From the NCBI RefSeq assembly GCF_020171945.1, contig NZ_JAIVAP010000002.1, positions 248,001 through 312,000 of the forward strand: 64,000 nt of DNA, given 5' to 3'. This DNA comes from Bacillus infantis (lineage in GTDB: Bacteria; Bacillota; Bacilli; Bacillales; Cytobacillaceae). This document shows positions 1 through 10,287 of this stretch, piece by piece (the stretch's first letter is position 1; the number at the start of each line of letters is the position of its first letter). The notes under the pieces are model-generated. The model was not told where the DNA came from. It did not search any database and was given only the letters and a program-made list of their open reading frames with translations. The translations under genes and the position numbers were made by a program.

Positions 1-1
1 T

Positions 2-1327
2 GTGCAAAAGCTCACCAATTCGCTGAAAGGTCCCATCCTTTGCCTGGCCGGGCCTCCGGGAGTCGGTAAGACGAGCCTTGCCAAATCTATCGCTGCATCG
101 CTGAACCGCAACTTTGTCCGCGTTTCCCTTGGGGGCGTCCGGGACGAATCTGAAATCCGCGGACACAGAAGGACCTATGTCGGCGCCATGCCGGGCCGGA
201 TCATCCAAGGCATGAAAAAGGCAGAAACCATCAATCCGGTGTTCCTGCTTGATGAAATTGATAAAATGTCCAATGATTTCAGGGGAGACCCTTCATCAGC
301 CATGCTGGAAGTCCTGGATCCTGAGCAGAACCACAATTTCAGTGATCATTATATTGAAGAAACATATGACCTGTCGAAGGTTATGTTCATTGCAACAGCG
401 AATAATCTGGCAACAATACCGGGCCCTCTCCGCGACCGGATGGAAATCATCACGATTGCCGGCTATACGGAGCTCGAAAAGATCCATATAGCAAAGGACC
501 ACCTCCTGCCTAAGCAGATCAGCGAGCACGGGCTCTCTAAATCCCAGCTTCAGATCAGGGAGGACGGAATCCAGAAAATCGTCCGCTATTATACAAGAGA
601 AGCAGGCGTCCGCGGGCTTGAGCGCCAGCTGGCTTCCATCTGCCGTAAGACTGCAAAGATAATTGTTTCAGGCGAGAAAAAGAAGGTCATCATTTCTGAA
701 AAGAATGTAGAAGAGTTCCTTGGAAAGCCTAAGTTCAGATATGGCCAGGCAGAGGTCGAGGATCAGATTGGTGTTGCGACCGGCCTAGCTTATACCACTG
801 TTGGCGGAGATACACTGCAGATTGAGGTATCCTTATCTTCAGGAAAAGGCAAATTGGTCCTGACAGGCAAGCTTGGGGATGTCATGAAAGAATCTGCACA
901 GACTGCATTCAGCTATGTCCGTTCAAAAGCTAAAGAACTGGGCATCGAGGCAGATTTTTATGAAAAGTACGATATCCACATCCATGTGCCTGAAGGTGCC
1001 GTTCCGAAAGACGGTCCATCTGCAGGGATTACAATCACAACAGCCCTTGTTTCGGCCTTGTCGGGGAATCCGATACGCAAAGAAGTGGGGATGACAGGAG
1101 AAATAACGCTCCGCGGCCGGGTCTTGCCGATTGGCGGAGTGAAAGAAAAAACTTTAAGTGCCCATAGAGCGGGTTTAACTAAAATTATCCTTCCTAAAGA
1201 TAATGAAAAAGATATTGATGATATTCCAGAGAGTGTCCGCGACGAATTGGATTTTGTTCTCGTATCACATGTTGACGAAGTTCTCAAGCACGCCCTGAAT
1301 GGAGTGCACAGCAATGAAAGTAAATAG
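2..1327 (+). CDS. lonA: ATP-dependent protease LonA, 3' part (cut by window edge)
   Basis: The reading frame is open at the left edge; 441 C-terminal residues are visible out of roughly 775 usual for the family, so the N-terminal substrate-binding domain lies outside. Walker A GPPGVGKT is at visible residues 17-24 and Walker B FLLDEIDK near 82-89. The C-terminal protease domain carries PKDGPSAG with catalytic Ser340 and GGVKEK with the catalytic Lys383 (second Lys). Lon is a cytosolic homohexamer that unfolds and degrades misfolded and regulatory proteins. The last codons overlap the start of ysxC, as in B. subtilis. Nothing in the visible part is broken. Confidence 0.96.
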   Translation: MQKLTNSLKGPILCLAGPPGVGKTSLAKSIAASLNRNFVRVSLGGVRDESEIRGHRRTYVGAMPGRIIQGMKKAETINPVFLLDEIDKMSNDFRGDPSSAMLEVLDPEQNHNFSDHYIEETYDLSKVMFIATANNLATIPGPLRDRMEIITIAGYTELEKIHIAKDHLLPKQISEHGLSKSQLQIREDGIQKIVRYYTREAGVRGLERQLASICRKTAKIIVSGEKKKVIISEKNVEEFLGKPKFRYGQAEVEDQIGVATGLAYTTVGGDTLQIEVSLSSGKGKLVLTGKLGDVMKESAQTAFSYVRSKAKELGIEADFYEKYDIHIHVPEGAVPKDGPSAGITITTALVSALSGNPIRKEVGMTGEITLRGRVLPIGGVKEKTLSAHRAGLTKIILPKDNEKDIDDIPESVRDELDFVLVSHVDEVLKHALNGVHSNESK

Positions 1328-1901
1328 TGCTGAAATCGTTATAAGTGCGGTCAAGCCGGCACAATATCCTGAGGAGTCCCTGCCCGAGTTCGCCCTGGCA
1401 GGGAGATCCAATGTCGGCAAATCCTCATTTATTAACAAAATGCTTAACCGCAAGAACCTGGCGAGGACATCCTCAAAGCCAGGCAAAACCCAGACATTGA
1501 ATTTCTATCTGATCAATGAAATGATGCATTTTGTCGATGTCCCGGGGTATGGCTATGCCAAAGTTTCCAAAAAGGAGCGCGAAGCATGGGGGAGAATGAT
1601 TGAAACCTATTTTACCTCCAGGGAGCAGCTGAAGGCCGCTGTCCTGATCGTTGACTTGCGCCATCCTCCTACCAAGGACGATATCATGATGTACGATTTC
1701 CTGAAGCACCATGGAATCCGATGCATCATAATTGCCACAAAGGCTGATAAAATTCCTAAAACAAAAAGGCAGAAGCATTTCAAAATTACTAAAGAGACTC
1801 TGGAGCTTGAACCCGGAGACGATATTGTTTTGTTTTCATCAGAGACCGGTGAAGGCAAGGATGAGGCCTGGGGAATCCTTAAAAAGTATATGCAGAGTTA
1901 A
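1314..1901 (+). CDS. ysxC: Ribosome biogenesis GTP-binding protein YsxC/EngB
   Basis: A 195-residue TrmE-Era-EngA-EngB-type GTPase. GTPase motifs are in order: P-loop GRSNVGKSS near residue 30, G3 DVPGYG near 75, G4 TKADK near 145 and G5 SSETGEG. The start [15 protein letters not shown], with GGAG about 8 bases upstream, matches the 195-residue family length better than the upstream in-frame ATG at 1299. It overlaps the lonA end by 14 bases, so the two are probably co-transcribed. YsxC is essential for late 50S subunit assembly in B. subtilis. A strong terminator follows directly. Confidence 0.95.
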   Translation: MKVNSAEIVISAVKPAQYPEESLPEFALAGRSNVGKSSFINKMLNRKNLARTSSKPGKTQTLNFYLINEMMHFVDVPGYGYAKVSKKEREAWGRMIETYFTSREQLKAAVLIVDLRHPPTKDDIMMYDFLKHHGIRCIIIATKADKIPKTKRQKHFKITKETLELEPGDDIVLFSSETGEGKDEAWGILKKYMQS

Positions 1902-1926
1902 AAAACGCCGCTTGGCGTTTTTTTTT
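1901..1926 (+). terminator. Rho-independent terminator after lonA-ysxC
   Basis: The hairpin AAAAACGCC / GGCGTTTTT with a GCTT loop runs straight into a T tract, and begins at the last base of the ysxC stop codon. Confidence 0.9.
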
Positions 1927-2076
1927 GTGCCAAAAAACAGCTTTCTTTCAGCTGTATGACAGCCTTCAGGGAGGAAACGGGAGGAGAAAGCAGTATATCT
2001 CCCTATTTAATAGCAATGCTCAGCTGAGTGTCTGTCAGGGCATTATTAGCATAATAAACTGAAAATATAGCTAAAT

Positions 2077-2105
2077 TTGAATTTTGTGGTAAAAGTGAGT
2101 GTAAT
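2077..2105 (+). promoter_or_regulatory. Putative sigma-A promoter of the amino-acid ABC transporter
   Basis: TTGAAT (2077-2082) and TGTAAT (2100-2105) are separated by 17 bases, about 60 bases upstream of the binding-protein start and downstream of the ysxC terminator. Confidence 0.4.
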
Positions 2106-2167
2106 GTTATGGTAATAAGGGTAATAAGTTTGAAATGTAATACAGAAAACATTGAGGGGGAAAACAA

Positions 2168-2950
2168 TTGAAAAAATGGATCATAAGTATTGTTATTTTA
2201 TGCTGTGCGGCAGTTCTCGGCGCATGCGGTTCAAAGGAGGCTTCCTCTGGCGGAATGAAGCTTGCCGACGAAGGAAAATTTACATATGCTGCATCAGGTG
2301 AATTCAAGCCTTTTAGCGTGACAGAAGCAGATGGGACAATGACCGGGTTTGATATCGAAGTCGGAGAAGCAGTGGCCAAGGAGCTGGGCCTTGAACCGGT
2401 CCAGAAAAAATTTAAGTTTGGCGGAATTGTGGAAGGCGTCAAATCAGGGCGTTTCGATGCTGCGGTAGCGAGCCACACCATCAATGAAGACAGACTGAAG
2501 GCAGTTAATTTTTCTATTCCTTACTATTACTCAGGGCCGCAGATTTTTGTCCGCCCGGACAGTTCAGCAGAAAGCCTGGATGATCTCAAGGATTTGGAAG
2601 TAGCCGTATCCAAAGGCTCAACCTATGCAGATTCTGCTGAAGAGGTGACTGATAACATCATTTTTTACGACAGTGATGTTACTGCGCTTGAAGCATTGAG
2701 CAGGGGGAAGCATGATGCAGTAATCACAGACTTTATTACAGGTAAAGAAGCCATTGGTTCCGGCATGGAAATCGAAGGCAGGGAGCTGCTTGGCCGCAGT
2801 GAGCAGGCGATTGCAGTAGCTAAGGATAATGAAGAGCTGCTCGAGAAAATCAATGAAGCGCTTGAAAAGCTCCACGAGGACGGAACATTGACAGAGATCA
2901 GCAAGAAGTACATCGGTGAGGATATCACAGTAGACCCTGAAAAGGAATAA
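2168..2950 (+). CDS. Polar amino-acid ABC transporter, substrate-binding lipoprotein
   Basis: A 260-residue periplasmic-binding-protein family 3 (SBP_bac_3) protein. The N-terminus is a lipoprotein signal peptide with lipobox LGAC and lipidated Cys20, so it should sit on the outer face of the membrane. The family core begins around FTYAASGEFKPFS and includes the GFDIEVGEAVAKELG segment that contacts the ligand amine and carboxylate. The start is TTG, chosen for the strong GAGGGGG ribosome site 7 bases upstream. It heads a three-gene importer with the permease and ATPase that follow. Substrate (Glu, Gln, Cys, His, Arg) cannot be assigned from sequence alone. Confidence 0.9.
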   Translation: MKKWIISIVILCCAAVLGACGSKEASSGGMKLADEGKFTYAASGEFKPFSVTEADGTMTGFDIEVGEAVAKELGLEPVQKKFKFGGIVEGVKSGRFDAAVASHTINEDRLKAVNFSIPYYYSGPQIFVRPDSSAESLDDLKDLEVAVSKGSTYADSAEEVTDNIIFYDSDVTALEALSRGKHDAVITDFITGKEAIGSGMEIEGRELLGRSEQAIAVAKDNEELLEKINEALEKLHEDGTLTEISKKYIGEDITVDPEKE

Positions 2951-2957
2951 AGGGGGC

Positions 2958-2990
2958 AGGCGAATGTACCGCACTTGCATTCGCCTCTTT
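2958..2990 (+). terminator. Intercistronic hairpin between binding protein and permease
   Basis: Perfect 9-bp stem AGGCGAATG / CATTCGCCT with an 11-base loop, followed by CTTTCTG. The T tract is poor, so partial termination or 3'-end protection of the binding-protein mRNA is likelier than full termination; such hairpins usually make the binding protein more abundant than the permease. Confidence 0.6.
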
Positions 2991-3038
2991 CTGTACATAA
3001 AAGACACTCAATATTACAGTTAAAGAGAGGAAAAGCCT

Positions 3039-3686
3039 ATGGAACTAGCCGGAAAGTTTATAGAAACATATCCTGTTTTTTTAAGGGGCATGATTCTTAC
3101 CTTTGAACTGACGATTGTTTCTATTTTTATTGCCATCTTCATCGGGCTGTTTTTTGCCTTTTTGAAAATCTCGCGAATTAAGATACTTGAATGGATTGCC
3201 GACCTATATATATTCCTTGTCAGGGGAACGCCTTTAGTCGTCCAGATCTTTATCTTTTACTTTGGGCTGACGTCGCTGGATATTTCGCAATTCCTGTCCG
3301 TTGTCCTTGGACTCGCCTTTCATAATGGCGCCTATATTGCCGAGATCTTCCGGGGTTCCATTCAGTCCATTGAAAAAGGGCAGATGGAGGCGGGCAGGTC
3401 GCTTGGCATGTCTGCCGGGCTGGCGATGAGAAGGATCATACTTCCGCAGGCAGTGCGCAGGGCACTTCCGCCGCTTGGAAACCAATTCATCATTGCACTG
3501 AAGGATTCTTCCCTTGCGTCGTTTATCGGAATGTATGAACTCTTTAATGTAGCTACGACTTATGGATCAAATGAATATGACTATATGAGCTATCTTCTGA
3601 TCGTGGCAGTCTACTATCTCATCCTGGTGCTCATAGTCTCATTCGTGGTCAGCATAATTGAAAAACGGATGGCGATCAGCGATTAA
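3039..3686 (+). CDS. Polar amino-acid ABC transporter, permease
   Basis: A 215-residue HisM/GlnP-type permease with about five membrane helices. The EAA loop that docks on the ATPase is visible as [11 protein letters not shown] near residue 125, followed by the [15 protein letters not shown] region typical of amino-acid permeases. The ribosome site AGAGAGG lies 9 bases before the ATG. The gene sits between the binding protein and the ATPase and its stop is 19 bases before the ATPase start, so it is part of the same transcription unit. A homodimer in the membrane is expected, since there is only one permease gene. Confidence 0.92.
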   Translation: MELAGKFIETYPVFLRGMILTFELTIVSIFIAIFIGLFFAFLKISRIKILEWIADLYIFLVRGTPLVVQIFIFYFGLTSLDISQFLSVVLGLAFHNGAYIAEIFRGSIQSIEKGQMEAGRSLGMSAGLAMRRIILPQAVRRALPPLGNQFIIALKDSSLASFIGMYELFNVATTYGSNEYDYMSYLLIVAVYYLILVLIVSFVVSIIEKRMAISD

Positions 3687-3705
3687 GAAAGGAGGCTTTT
3701 GCCAG

Positions 3706-4443
3706 ATGGAAGATGCAATCATGATAAAAGTGGAGAAACTGAACAAGTCCTTTGGGGACCTTCATGTATTGAAGGATATAGATATGACAGTGAAAGAAAG
3801 TGATGTAGTCTGTTTGATCGGGGCAAGCGGGTCAGGAAAAAGTACGCTGCTAAGATGCCTCAATTTCCTTGAAATGAAGGACAGCGGAAACATCGTCATT
3901 GAAGGGGAGAAGGTTGAGAAAGAAACTCATGACCTGAACAGGATCCGGTCAAAAGTGGGGATGGTGTTCCAGCATTTCTATCTGTTCCCCCACCGGACTG
4001 TCCTCGAGAATGTAATGGAGGCCCCGGTCCATGTGAAAAAAGTGCCAAAGGAGCAGGCAAGGAAAGAGGCAAAAGAGCTCCTGAAAAAAGTGGGATTATC
4101 AGATAAAGAGGATGTATATCCCGCTAAGCTGTCAGGAGGGCAGAAGCAGAGGGTGGCCATTGCAAGGGCATTGGCCATGAAGCCGGATATCATGCTGTTT
4201 GACGAACCGACCTCTGCGCTTGACCCGGAGCTGGTCGGTGAAGTGCTTGCCACCATGAAGGACCTTGCGAAGGAAGGGATGACCATGATTGTCGTAACCC
4301 ATGAAATGGGCTTTGCGAGAGAAGTCGCAGATTTTGCGGTATATATGCATGAAGGAAGGATTGTCGAGGTAGGTCATCCTGAGCAGCTGTTTTTGAACCC
4401 GAAAGAAGAGAGGACAAAAAGCTTCCTCGACTCGGTGCTGTAA
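3706..4443 (+). CDS. Polar amino-acid ABC transporter, ATP-binding protein
   Basis: A 245-residue GlnQ/ArtP-type ATPase. Walker [10 protein letters not shown] is near residue 41, the signature LSGGQKQR near 142, Walker B IMLFDEPT near 162 and the switch histidine in VVTHEMGFA. The start [12 protein letters not shown] is preceded by AAAGGAGG at 11 bases; an earlier in-frame ATG at 3658 lies inside the permease gene and has no ribosome site. It energises the permease from the cytoplasmic side. A perfect palindrome follows 20 bases after the stop. Confidence 0.94.
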   Translation: MEDAIMIKVEKLNKSFGDLHVLKDIDMTVKESDVVCLIGASGSGKSTLLRCLNFLEMKDSGNIVIEGEKVEKETHDLNRIRSKVGMVFQHFYLFPHRTVLENVMEAPVHVKKVPKEQARKEAKELLKKVGLSDKEDVYPAKLSGGQKQRVAIARALAMKPDIMLFDEPTSALDPELVGEVLATMKDLAKEGMTMIVVTHEMGFAREVADFAVYMHEGRIVEVGHPEQLFLNPKEERTKSFLDSVL

Positions 4444-4465
4444 GGCAGTGGAGATTTTTGAATAA

Positions 4466-4503
4466 ACAAAGATAAAACACCCGGCCGGGTGTTTTATCTT
4501 TGT
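4466..4503. terminator. Bidirectional terminator, perfect 38-bp palindrome
   Basis: Two 19-base arms centred at 4484/4485 (core CCCGGCCGGG, outer ACAAAGATAAAAC) match with no mismatch. It separates the plus-strand ABC operon from the convergent minus-strand gene ending at 4533. A/T-rich outer arms can give a U-rich tail on either strand. Confidence 0.8.
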
Positions 4504-4532
4504 GCAAGTGTGGAATGATAGGCAGTATAAGC

Positions 4533-5018
4533 CTATTTTTTCTTTGATAACAGCAGGTACAGGCCGACCAGCACCAGTGCAGCAGGCCAGAATCTTAAGA
4601 TGGATGACAGGCCCGGTCCCAAAGGTCCTAACAGTTGTTCTGCTTTGTCATAGAATAGAAGCAGGATGCTGATGGCCAGGAAAAGCAGTCCCTGGAAAAA
4701 GCCGGCCCCCGCCTTTTGGGCCCTGAGCAGGAATCCGAGGGCAATGATCAGGATGAAGGTGCCGATATGGTCCGGCCACACTTCGAGGCGTTTCACGATA
4801 TGGAAGTGCAATCCAAACCCTGCCAGAATGACGCCGGGGAGGATCGCCTCATAATCTTTGGCTCCGTATCCCTGGAATAAAAAGGCGATTCCGACAATCA
4901 ATAATAGGGTCGGCCAGGAATAGAAATCCTGGAATAATTGTACGTTTGAGCGCTGCATCAGGAAATAGGCACCGAAGCCTATAAGGATGATTCCTGGGAA
5001 TATCCGCTGGTTTTTCAT
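4533..5018 (-). CDS. Small multi-pass membrane protein, YsxD-like position
   Basis: A 161-residue hydrophobic protein with about six membrane segments in pairs and a short basic C-terminus (LLSKKK). Repeating FPGIILIGFGAYFL / LPGVILAGFGLHFH segments suggest an internal duplication of a two-helix unit, as in LiaI/LiaF-type membrane domains. The start MKNQRIFPG is preferred: GGAAGTGG lies upstream of it, while the extension to 5171 is not hydrophobic and has no ribosome site. B. subtilis has the uncharacterised ysxD between ysxC and hemA, so this may be its counterpart, but I cannot confirm homology. It runs against its neighbours. Confidence 0.7.
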   Translation of the reverse strand: MKNQRIFPGIILIGFGAYFLMQRSNVQLFQDFYSWPTLLLIVGIAFLFQGYGAKDYEAILPGVILAGFGLHFHIVKRLEVWPDHIGTFILIIALGFLLRAQKAGAGFFQGLLFLAISILLLFYDKAEQLLGPLGPGLSSILRFWPAALVLVGLYLLLSKKK

Positions 5019-5229
5019 TTTTACACCACTTCCAGTAAGGTTCACTTGAATCCCGGCTTTATTTTTGGTACTGTACATAAGTAAGCCTTTTTGTCGATAT
5101 ATGTAATTTTGACTAAGGCTTTCTGCTCCTGCAAGCTTCTTTTTGAGCGGTGCATCGAGAGCACTTATCAATCATTTATATTACCATATGAGTTCATTAT
5201 CTGTTCACAATTTCACACGAAAAAAATGT

Positions 5230-5235
5230 TATAAT
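5230..5235 (+). promoter_or_regulatory. Candidate -10 element of the hem operon promoter
   Basis: Perfect TATAAT 44 bases before the hemA start in a T-rich spacer. A matching -35 is poor (TTCACA with about 20 bases spacing), so the element is tentative. Confidence 0.35.
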
Positions 5236-5278
5236 TATTGTATTGAACTACGTACTTAGCTGGGGGTGCAAACACTTT

Positions 5279-6628
5279 ATGCATATTATTGTAGCAGGTC
5301 TAAATTATAAAACTGCCCCTGTCGAAATCCGCGAGCGTTTGACATTCAATCCGGACTCGCTGGGAGAAGCCATGACGGCATTGAACAGCAAAAAGAGCAT
5401 CCTGGAAAATGTTATCCTTTCTACTTGCAACCGCACTGAAATTTACGCAGTGGTCGATCAGCTTCACACCGGCCGCTATTATATAAAAGAATTTTTGTCT
5501 GAGTGGTTTGATATGGCCCATGAAGAATTCTCTCCGTATCTGTTTGTTTATGAACAGGACGGTGCTGTAGAGCATCTGTTTAAAGTTGCCTGCGGTTTGG
5601 ACTCGATGGTTCTTGGCGAAACGCAGATTCTTGGACAAGTGCGTACTAGCTTCCTGGCTTCACAGGAAAAGCAGGCGACAGGCACTGTATTCAATCAGCT
5701 CTTTAAACAGGCGGTTACATTGGCGAAGAAGGCCCATTCTGAAACTGAAATTGGCGCAAATGCTGTTTCAGTCAGTTATGCTGCCGTTGAGCTGGCTAAG
5801 AAGATATTCGGATCTCTTGACCGGAAGCATGTCCTTGTACTTGGCGCAGGGAAAATGGGAGAACTGGCCATTCAGAACCTGCATGCCAATGGGGCAAGCA
5901 AGGTGACTGTCATCAACCGCACATTTGAAAAGGCCCAGGATCTGGCGAGCCGCTTCCATGGCGAAGCCAAGACCCTTCAGGAGCTGCAGTGCGCTTTAAT
6001 GGAAGCTGATATCCTGATCAGCTCTACAGGTGCAAAGGAATTCGTCATTACGAAAGAGATGATGGTCCATGTAGAGAAGATGCGCAAAGGCAAACCTCTT
6101 TTTATGGTGGATATTGCCGTGCCGCGCGATCTTGATCCGAAGCTTTCTGAGCTGGAAAGCGTATTCCTTTATGATATTGACGATCTGGAAGGCATTGTTG
6201 AAGCAAACCTCCAGGAACGCAAAAAAGCGGCAGCAAGCATCATGCTGCTGATTGAAGGCGAGATTGTGGAATTCAAGCAGTGGCTCAACCTCCTTGGGGT
6301 TGTTCCTGTCATTTCCGCCCTGCGTGAGAAAGCTTTGGCCATCCAGTCCGAAACCATGAACAGCATTGAAAGAAAGCTGCCTCATCTCAGTGAGCGCGAC
6401 AAAAAAGTGCTGAATAAACACACGAAAAGCATCATCAACCAGATGCTGAAAGACCCAATCCTCCAGGCCAAGGAAATGGCTGCACAGGCTGATGCCGATA
6501 AAGCGCTGGATTTATTTGTGAAAATCTTCAATATTGAAGACCTTGTTGCAGAACATGATGATGAAGTGAAGGCAGCAGAACCGAAGCGGGCAGCAGTGAA
6601 GCCGGCAGTGCCTTCTTTTCAGTCATAA
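5279..6628 (+). CDS. hemA: Glutamyl-tRNA reductase HemA
   Basis: A 449-residue enzyme that reduces glutamyl-tRNA(Glu) to glutamate-1-semialdehyde with NADPH, the first committed step of C5-pathway haem synthesis. The catalytic Cys50 is in [16 protein letters not shown]. The [10 protein letters not shown] segment and the NADPH-binding [11 protein letters not shown] loop near residue 190 are intact, as is the C-terminal dimerisation helix ([15 protein letters not shown]). The start [19 protein letters not shown] agrees with the family; the upstream in-frame start at 5243 adds 12 unrelated residues. GGGGGTG lies upstream. It is the first gene of hemAXCDBL. Confidence 0.97.
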   Translation: MHIIVAGLNYKTAPVEIRERLTFNPDSLGEAMTALNSKKSILENVILSTCNRTEIYAVVDQLHTGRYYIKEFLSEWFDMAHEEFSPYLFVYEQDGAVEHLFKVACGLDSMVLGETQILGQVRTSFLASQEKQATGTVFNQLFKQAVTLAKKAHSETEIGANAVSVSYAAVELAKKIFGSLDRKHVLVLGAGKMGELAIQNLHANGASKVTVINRTFEKAQDLASRFHGEAKTLQELQCALMEADILISSTGAKEFVITKEMMVHVEKMRKGKPLFMVDIAVPRDLDPKLSELESVFLYDIDDLEGIVEANLQERKKAAASIMLLIEGEIVEFKQWLNLLGVVPVISALREKALAIQSETMNSIERKLPHLSERDKKVLNKHTKSIINQMLKDPILQAKEMAAQADADKALDLFVKIFNIEDLVAEHDDEVKAAEPKRAAVKPAVPSFQS

Positions 6629-6643
6629 GCGGGGTTCTGGGCA

Positions 6644-7477
6644 ATGTTTGACATCTATATGACAAGGCTGCATGAGTTAACAGTCGTTCTGTATGCTTTA
6701 TGCGTGCTTTTATACTTCATCGACTTTCTTCACAATAACCGGAAGGCCAACAGGGTTGCCTTCTGGTTACTTGCATTTGTGTGGATTTTGCAGACTGTTT
6801 TTCTGTTTTTGTACATGAAAAATACAGGGCGTTTTCCGGTCCTGACCATATTTGAGGGGCTATATTTCTATGCCTGGGTGCTTATTACCCTTTCACTCGG
6901 AATTAACCGTCTGCTCAGAGTGGATTTTATCGTGTTTTTCACTAATGTGCTCGGTTTTGTCATTATGGCGATCCACACTTTTGCACCCGTTCAGTATGAA
7001 TCTGAAGTCATGGCCCAGCAGCTCGTCTCGGAATTGCTCCTGATTCACATAACAGTCGCAATCCTTTCATATGGCGCCTTTTCACTGTCATTTGTCTTCT
7101 CTTTGCTGTATCTTATTCAGTATGACCTGCTAAAGAGAAAGAAATGGGGATCCAGGCTCCTGAGGATCGCAGATTTGTCGAAGCTTGAGCATATGTCATA
7201 CGTATTAAATGTAATTGGTGTACCGATGCTGATTATAAGCCTGATCCTTGGAACGCAATGGGCTTATATCAAGGTAGCTGACATGCATTGGTATGATGCC
7301 AAGGTCATTGGCTCATTCATTGTGCTTGGCGTATACAGCGTATACCTGTATGTGAGGGTGGCAAGGGGCTTTTCCGGCAAATCGCTGGCCCTGTGGAATA
7401 TCGCATCCTTTTTAATTGTACTCATCAATTTTTTCCTGTTTGGAAGGCTTTCATCCTTCCATTTTTGGGGCTCATAA
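6644..7477 (+). CDS. hemX: Membrane protein HemX (CcsA-like fold)
   Basis: A 277-residue protein with about eight transmembrane helices, the usual HemX length. It belongs to the cytochrome c assembly/CcsA superfamily and keeps the FIDFLHNNRKANR segment shared with B. subtilis HemX. In B. subtilis HemX lowers the cellular level of HemA, which gives feedback control of haem synthesis; the same role is inferred here from sequence and position. It lies 15 bases after hemA with a weak ribosome site (CTGGG), consistent with translation at a lower level than hemA. Confidence 0.9.
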   Translation: MFDIYMTRLHELTVVLYALCVLLYFIDFLHNNRKANRVAFWLLAFVWILQTVFLFLYMKNTGRFPVLTIFEGLYFYAWVLITLSLGINRLLRVDFIVFFTNVLGFVIMAIHTFAPVQYESEVMAQQLVSELLLIHITVAILSYGAFSLSFVFSLLYLIQYDLLKRKKWGSRLLRIADLSKLEHMSYVLNVIGVPMLIISLILGTQWAYIKVADMHWYDAKVIGSFIVLGVYSVYLYVRVARGFSGKSLALWNIASFLIVLINFFLFGRLSSFHFWGS

Positions 7478-7491
7478 TAATGGTTTATATC

Positions 7492-7520
7492 AGGGGGCTT
7501 GGCAAAAAGCCTTGCCCCCT
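7492..7520 (+). other. Intercistronic hairpin between hemX and hemC
   Basis: AGGGGGC / GCCCCCT arms with inner GGC-AAAAA-GCC. There is no T tract and the hemC ribosome site ATAGGAGG follows directly, so an mRNA processing or stability element is likelier than a terminator. Confidence 0.45.
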
Positions 7521-7537
7521 ATACATAGGAGGCTGTC

Positions 7538-8473
7538 ATGAGAAAAATTATAGTCGGTTCTAGGCGCAGCAAGCTTGCATTAACACAGACAAACTGGGTG
7601 ATGGACCAGTTGAAGAAGATAGACGATTCTTTCGAGTTTGAAGTGAAAGAAATCGTGACAAAAGGAGATCAAATCCTTGATGTGACCTTGTCAAAGGTTG
7701 GCGGAAAAGGCTTATTTGTTAAAGAAATTGAGCAGGCTATGCTTGATGAGGAGATCGATATGGCTGTCCACAGCATGAAAGACATGCCTGCGGTCCTTCC
7801 GGAAGGGCTTGTAATCGGCTCGATCCCTGAAAGAGAGGACCACCGTGATGCATTGATCTCAAAAGGGCATCAGACGCTGGATCAGCTTAAGCCGGGAGCT
7901 GTAGTCGGCACAAGCAGCCTGCGGAGAGGTGCACAGCTGCTTGCGAAGCGCCCGGATCTTGAAATCAAATGGATCAGGGGGAATATTGATACGAGGCTCG
8001 CAAAGCTTGAAACAGAGGAGTATGATGCCATCATTCTCGCTGCAGCTGGACTGTCAAGAATGGGATGGACAACTGATACTGTTTCGGAATTCCTCGAGCC
8101 GGAGGTTTGCCTGCCGGCCGTTGGCCAAGGGGCATTGTCCATTGAGTGCCGCGAGAGCGATAAGGAGCTGCTGGAGCTTCTGAGCAAGTTCACTTGCGCG
8201 GCAACAAACCAGACAGTCCGTGCCGAGCGTGCATTCCTTCATAAAATGGAGGGCGGATGCCAGGTGCCGATTGCAGGATATGCTGTGCTGAATGAGCAGG
8301 ATGAAATTGAGCTTACAGGCCTTGTGGCATCACCGGACGGAAAGACGATTTATAAAGAAAAGGTTACAGGGGCTGATCCAGAAGAGGTAGGCCTGAGAAC
8401 TGCGGAAAAGCTGATTGAACAAGGTGCCAAAAAGCTTATTGATGATGTAAAAAAGGAGCTTGACGGAGAATGA
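7538..8473 (+). CDS. hemC: Porphobilinogen deaminase (hydroxymethylbilane synthase) HemC
   Basis: A 311-residue enzyme joining four porphobilinogens into hydroxymethylbilane. The dipyrromethane cofactor is held by Cys241 in [11 protein letters not shown]. The N-terminal [12 protein letters not shown] and the AVHSMKDMP motif with the catalytic Asp are intact. A clear AGGAGG ribosome site precedes the ATG. The stop overlaps the hemD start in an ATGA arrangement, indicating translational coupling. Confidence 0.97.
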   Translation: MRKIIVGSRRSKLALTQTNWVMDQLKKIDDSFEFEVKEIVTKGDQILDVTLSKVGGKGLFVKEIEQAMLDEEIDMAVHSMKDMPAVLPEGLVIGSIPEREDHRDALISKGHQTLDQLKPGAVVGTSSLRRGAQLLAKRPDLEIKWIRGNIDTRLAKLETEEYDAIILAAAGLSRMGWTTDTVSEFLEPEVCLPAVGQGALSIECRESDKELLELLSKFTCAATNQTVRAERAFLHKMEGGCQVPIAGYAVLNEQDEIELTGLVASPDGKTIYKEKVTGADPEEVGLRTAEKLIEQGAKKLIDDVKKELDGE

Positions 8474-9249
8474 CCGGGGAAAGCCTTTCCCTTGCAGGCA
8501 AAAAAGTGCTTGTGCCCAGGGGGAAGGATCAGGCCGGATCATTTTCTGAGCTAATACGCCGTTTTGGCGGCATCCCTGTGGAAATACCGCTGCTTGCCTT
8601 CAGGCCGGCAGCCAAAACAGAAGAAATCCTTCATGCTGTCAGGGAGCTTCCTACATACGATTGGGTCATTTTCACAAGTAAAAATGCCCTTGAAACTTTT
8701 ATATCCTTTGCCGGAAAAAATGCGCCTTTTCCCAAGGTTGCGGCCATTGGCACAAAAACAGAGAGGGCCGCAGAGGAGTCAGGGCTTGCTGTCAGCTTTA
8801 CTCCGGCAGAATTTGCCGCGGAAGGATTTGTTGAAGAGTTCCTTCCTTTTGTCGAAAATGGCATGAAGGTGCTGATCCCCAAAGGGAATAAAGCGCGAAG
8901 CTATATTGCAGACCAGCTTAGGAAGGCAGGGGCAGAGCCGCAGGAAATCATTATTTATGAAACCGGATTTCCTGAAGCTAGCGGAGAAAAGCTCGCAATG
9001 ATGCTGAAAAATGGATCATTGGATGTGCTGGCCTTCACCAGCCCGTCGACTGTAGAGCATTTTATGGAGATTGTCCATAAGACGGGTGCGGAAGCAGCTG
9101 TCCAGGGCCGCCTTGTGGCCTGCATCGGCCCGGTTACGCGGAAAAGGGCGGAAGAACTCGGGCTTGATGTCCATGTGGTCCCCGCCGGATACACGATTGA
9201 AGATATGACAAAAAGCATAGCAGCTGAATTGAATCAGAGGAGGAAATGA
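8470..9249 (+). CDS. hemD: Uroporphyrinogen-III synthase HemD
   Basis: A 259-residue two-lobed synthase that closes hydroxymethylbilane with inversion of ring D. The family is weakly conserved, but the [10 protein letters not shown] and [13 protein letters not shown] segments in the two lobes and the closing pattern [16 protein letters not shown] are characteristic. The ATG overlaps the hemC stop by four bases, and hemB starts two bases after its own stop, so it is embedded in the operon. Confidence 0.93.
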   Translation: MTGESLSLAGKKVLVPRGKDQAGSFSELIRRFGGIPVEIPLLAFRPAAKTEEILHAVRELPTYDWVIFTSKNALETFISFAGKNAPFPKVAAIGTKTERAAEESGLAVSFTPAEFAAEGFVEEFLPFVENGMKVLIPKGNKARSYIADQLRKAGAEPQEIIIYETGFPEASGEKLAMMLKNGSLDVLAFTSPSTVEHFMEIVHKTGAEAAVQGRLVACIGPVTRKRAEELGLDVHVVPAGYTIEDMTKSIAAELNQRRK

Positions 9250-9250
9250 A

Positions 9251-10231
9251 ATGGATATGCAGTTCAAAAGATACCGCCGTTTACGGCAGTCAGCCAGCAT
9301 GAGAGCGCTTGTAAGGGAAAATCATCTCCGTATTGAAGACTTGATTTATCCGATATTCGCCGCAGAAGGAGAAAACATTAAAAGGGAAATCCCTTCAATG
9401 CCTGGCCAGTATAACCTTTCCCTTGACCGCATAGAGGAAGAAATGGAAGAGATTGTATCATTAGGGATCAAATCCGTTCTCTTATTCGGAATTCCGCTTG
9501 AAAAAGACGAATGCGGCCAGCAGGCCTATCACGACCATGGGATTGTCCAGGAAGCCGCAAGACTGATCAAGTCCAAATTTCCCGAGGTGGTCATCATCGC
9601 AGATACCTGCCTGTGTGAATACACAAGCCATGGTCATTGCGGGCTGATAGAAGATGGAAAAGTACTGAACGACGCGTCCCTTGAGCTCCTTGTCCAGACT
9701 GCAGTCAGCCAGGCAAAAGCAGGTGCCGATATCATCGCTCCTTCCAATATGATGGATGGATTTGTTGCAGCCATCAGGGCCGGCCTTGATGAGGCAGGCT
9801 TCCAGGATGTGCCGATAATGTCCTACGCAGTCAAATATTCTTCAGCATTCTACGGCCCGTTCCGGGATGCAGCCGGCAGCACTCCTCAATTTGGCGACCG
9901 GAAAGCTTATCAGATGGACCCTGCCAACCGCATGGAGGCTCTCAGGGAAGCAGAAGCTGATCTTGCAGAAGGTGCAGACTTCCTGATTGTAAAGCCTGGA
10001 ATGCCTTATCTTGACATTGTAAGAGACGTGAAAAATGCAGTGAACCTGCCAATGGTCATCTATAATGTGAGCGGCGAATATTCAATGGTGAAGGCAGCAG
10101 CGCAAAATGGCTGGATCGACGAGAAGAGCATTGTGATGGAGATGCTGACCGGAATGAAGCGTGCCGGCTCAGATTTAATCATCACCTATCATGCCAAAGA
10201 TGCTGCAAGATGGATTAAAGAACAGCAGTAA
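9251..10231 (+). CDS. hemB: Delta-aminolevulinic acid dehydratase (porphobilinogen synthase) HemB
   Basis: A 326-residue enzyme condensing two 5-aminolevulinates to porphobilinogen. The two Schiff-base lysines are Lys195 ([16 protein letters not shown]) and Lys248 ([12 protein letters not shown]). The metal-binding segment reads [14 protein letters not shown] near residue 118 with three cysteines, as in zinc-dependent members. The ATG is two bases after the hemD stop, with GAGGAGGAAA as ribosome site inside hemD. Confidence 0.97.
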   Translation: MDMQFKRYRRLRQSASMRALVRENHLRIEDLIYPIFAAEGENIKREIPSMPGQYNLSLDRIEEEMEEIVSLGIKSVLLFGIPLEKDECGQQAYHDHGIVQEAARLIKSKFPEVVIIADTCLCEYTSHGHCGLIEDGKVLNDASLELLVQTAVSQAKAGADIIAPSNMMDGFVAAIRAGLDEAGFQDVPIMSYAVKYSSAFYGPFRDAAGSTPQFGDRKAYQMDPANRMEALREAEADLAEGADFLIVKPGMPYLDIVRDVKNAVNLPMVIYNVSGEYSMVKAAAQNGWIDEKSIVMEMLTGMKRAGSDLIITYHAKDAARWIKEQQ

Positions 10232-10287
10232 TGCCAGTAAAGCCATCCTATTCTTGAATGATCAAAAAGAAGAAAAGAGGGAAAAGC

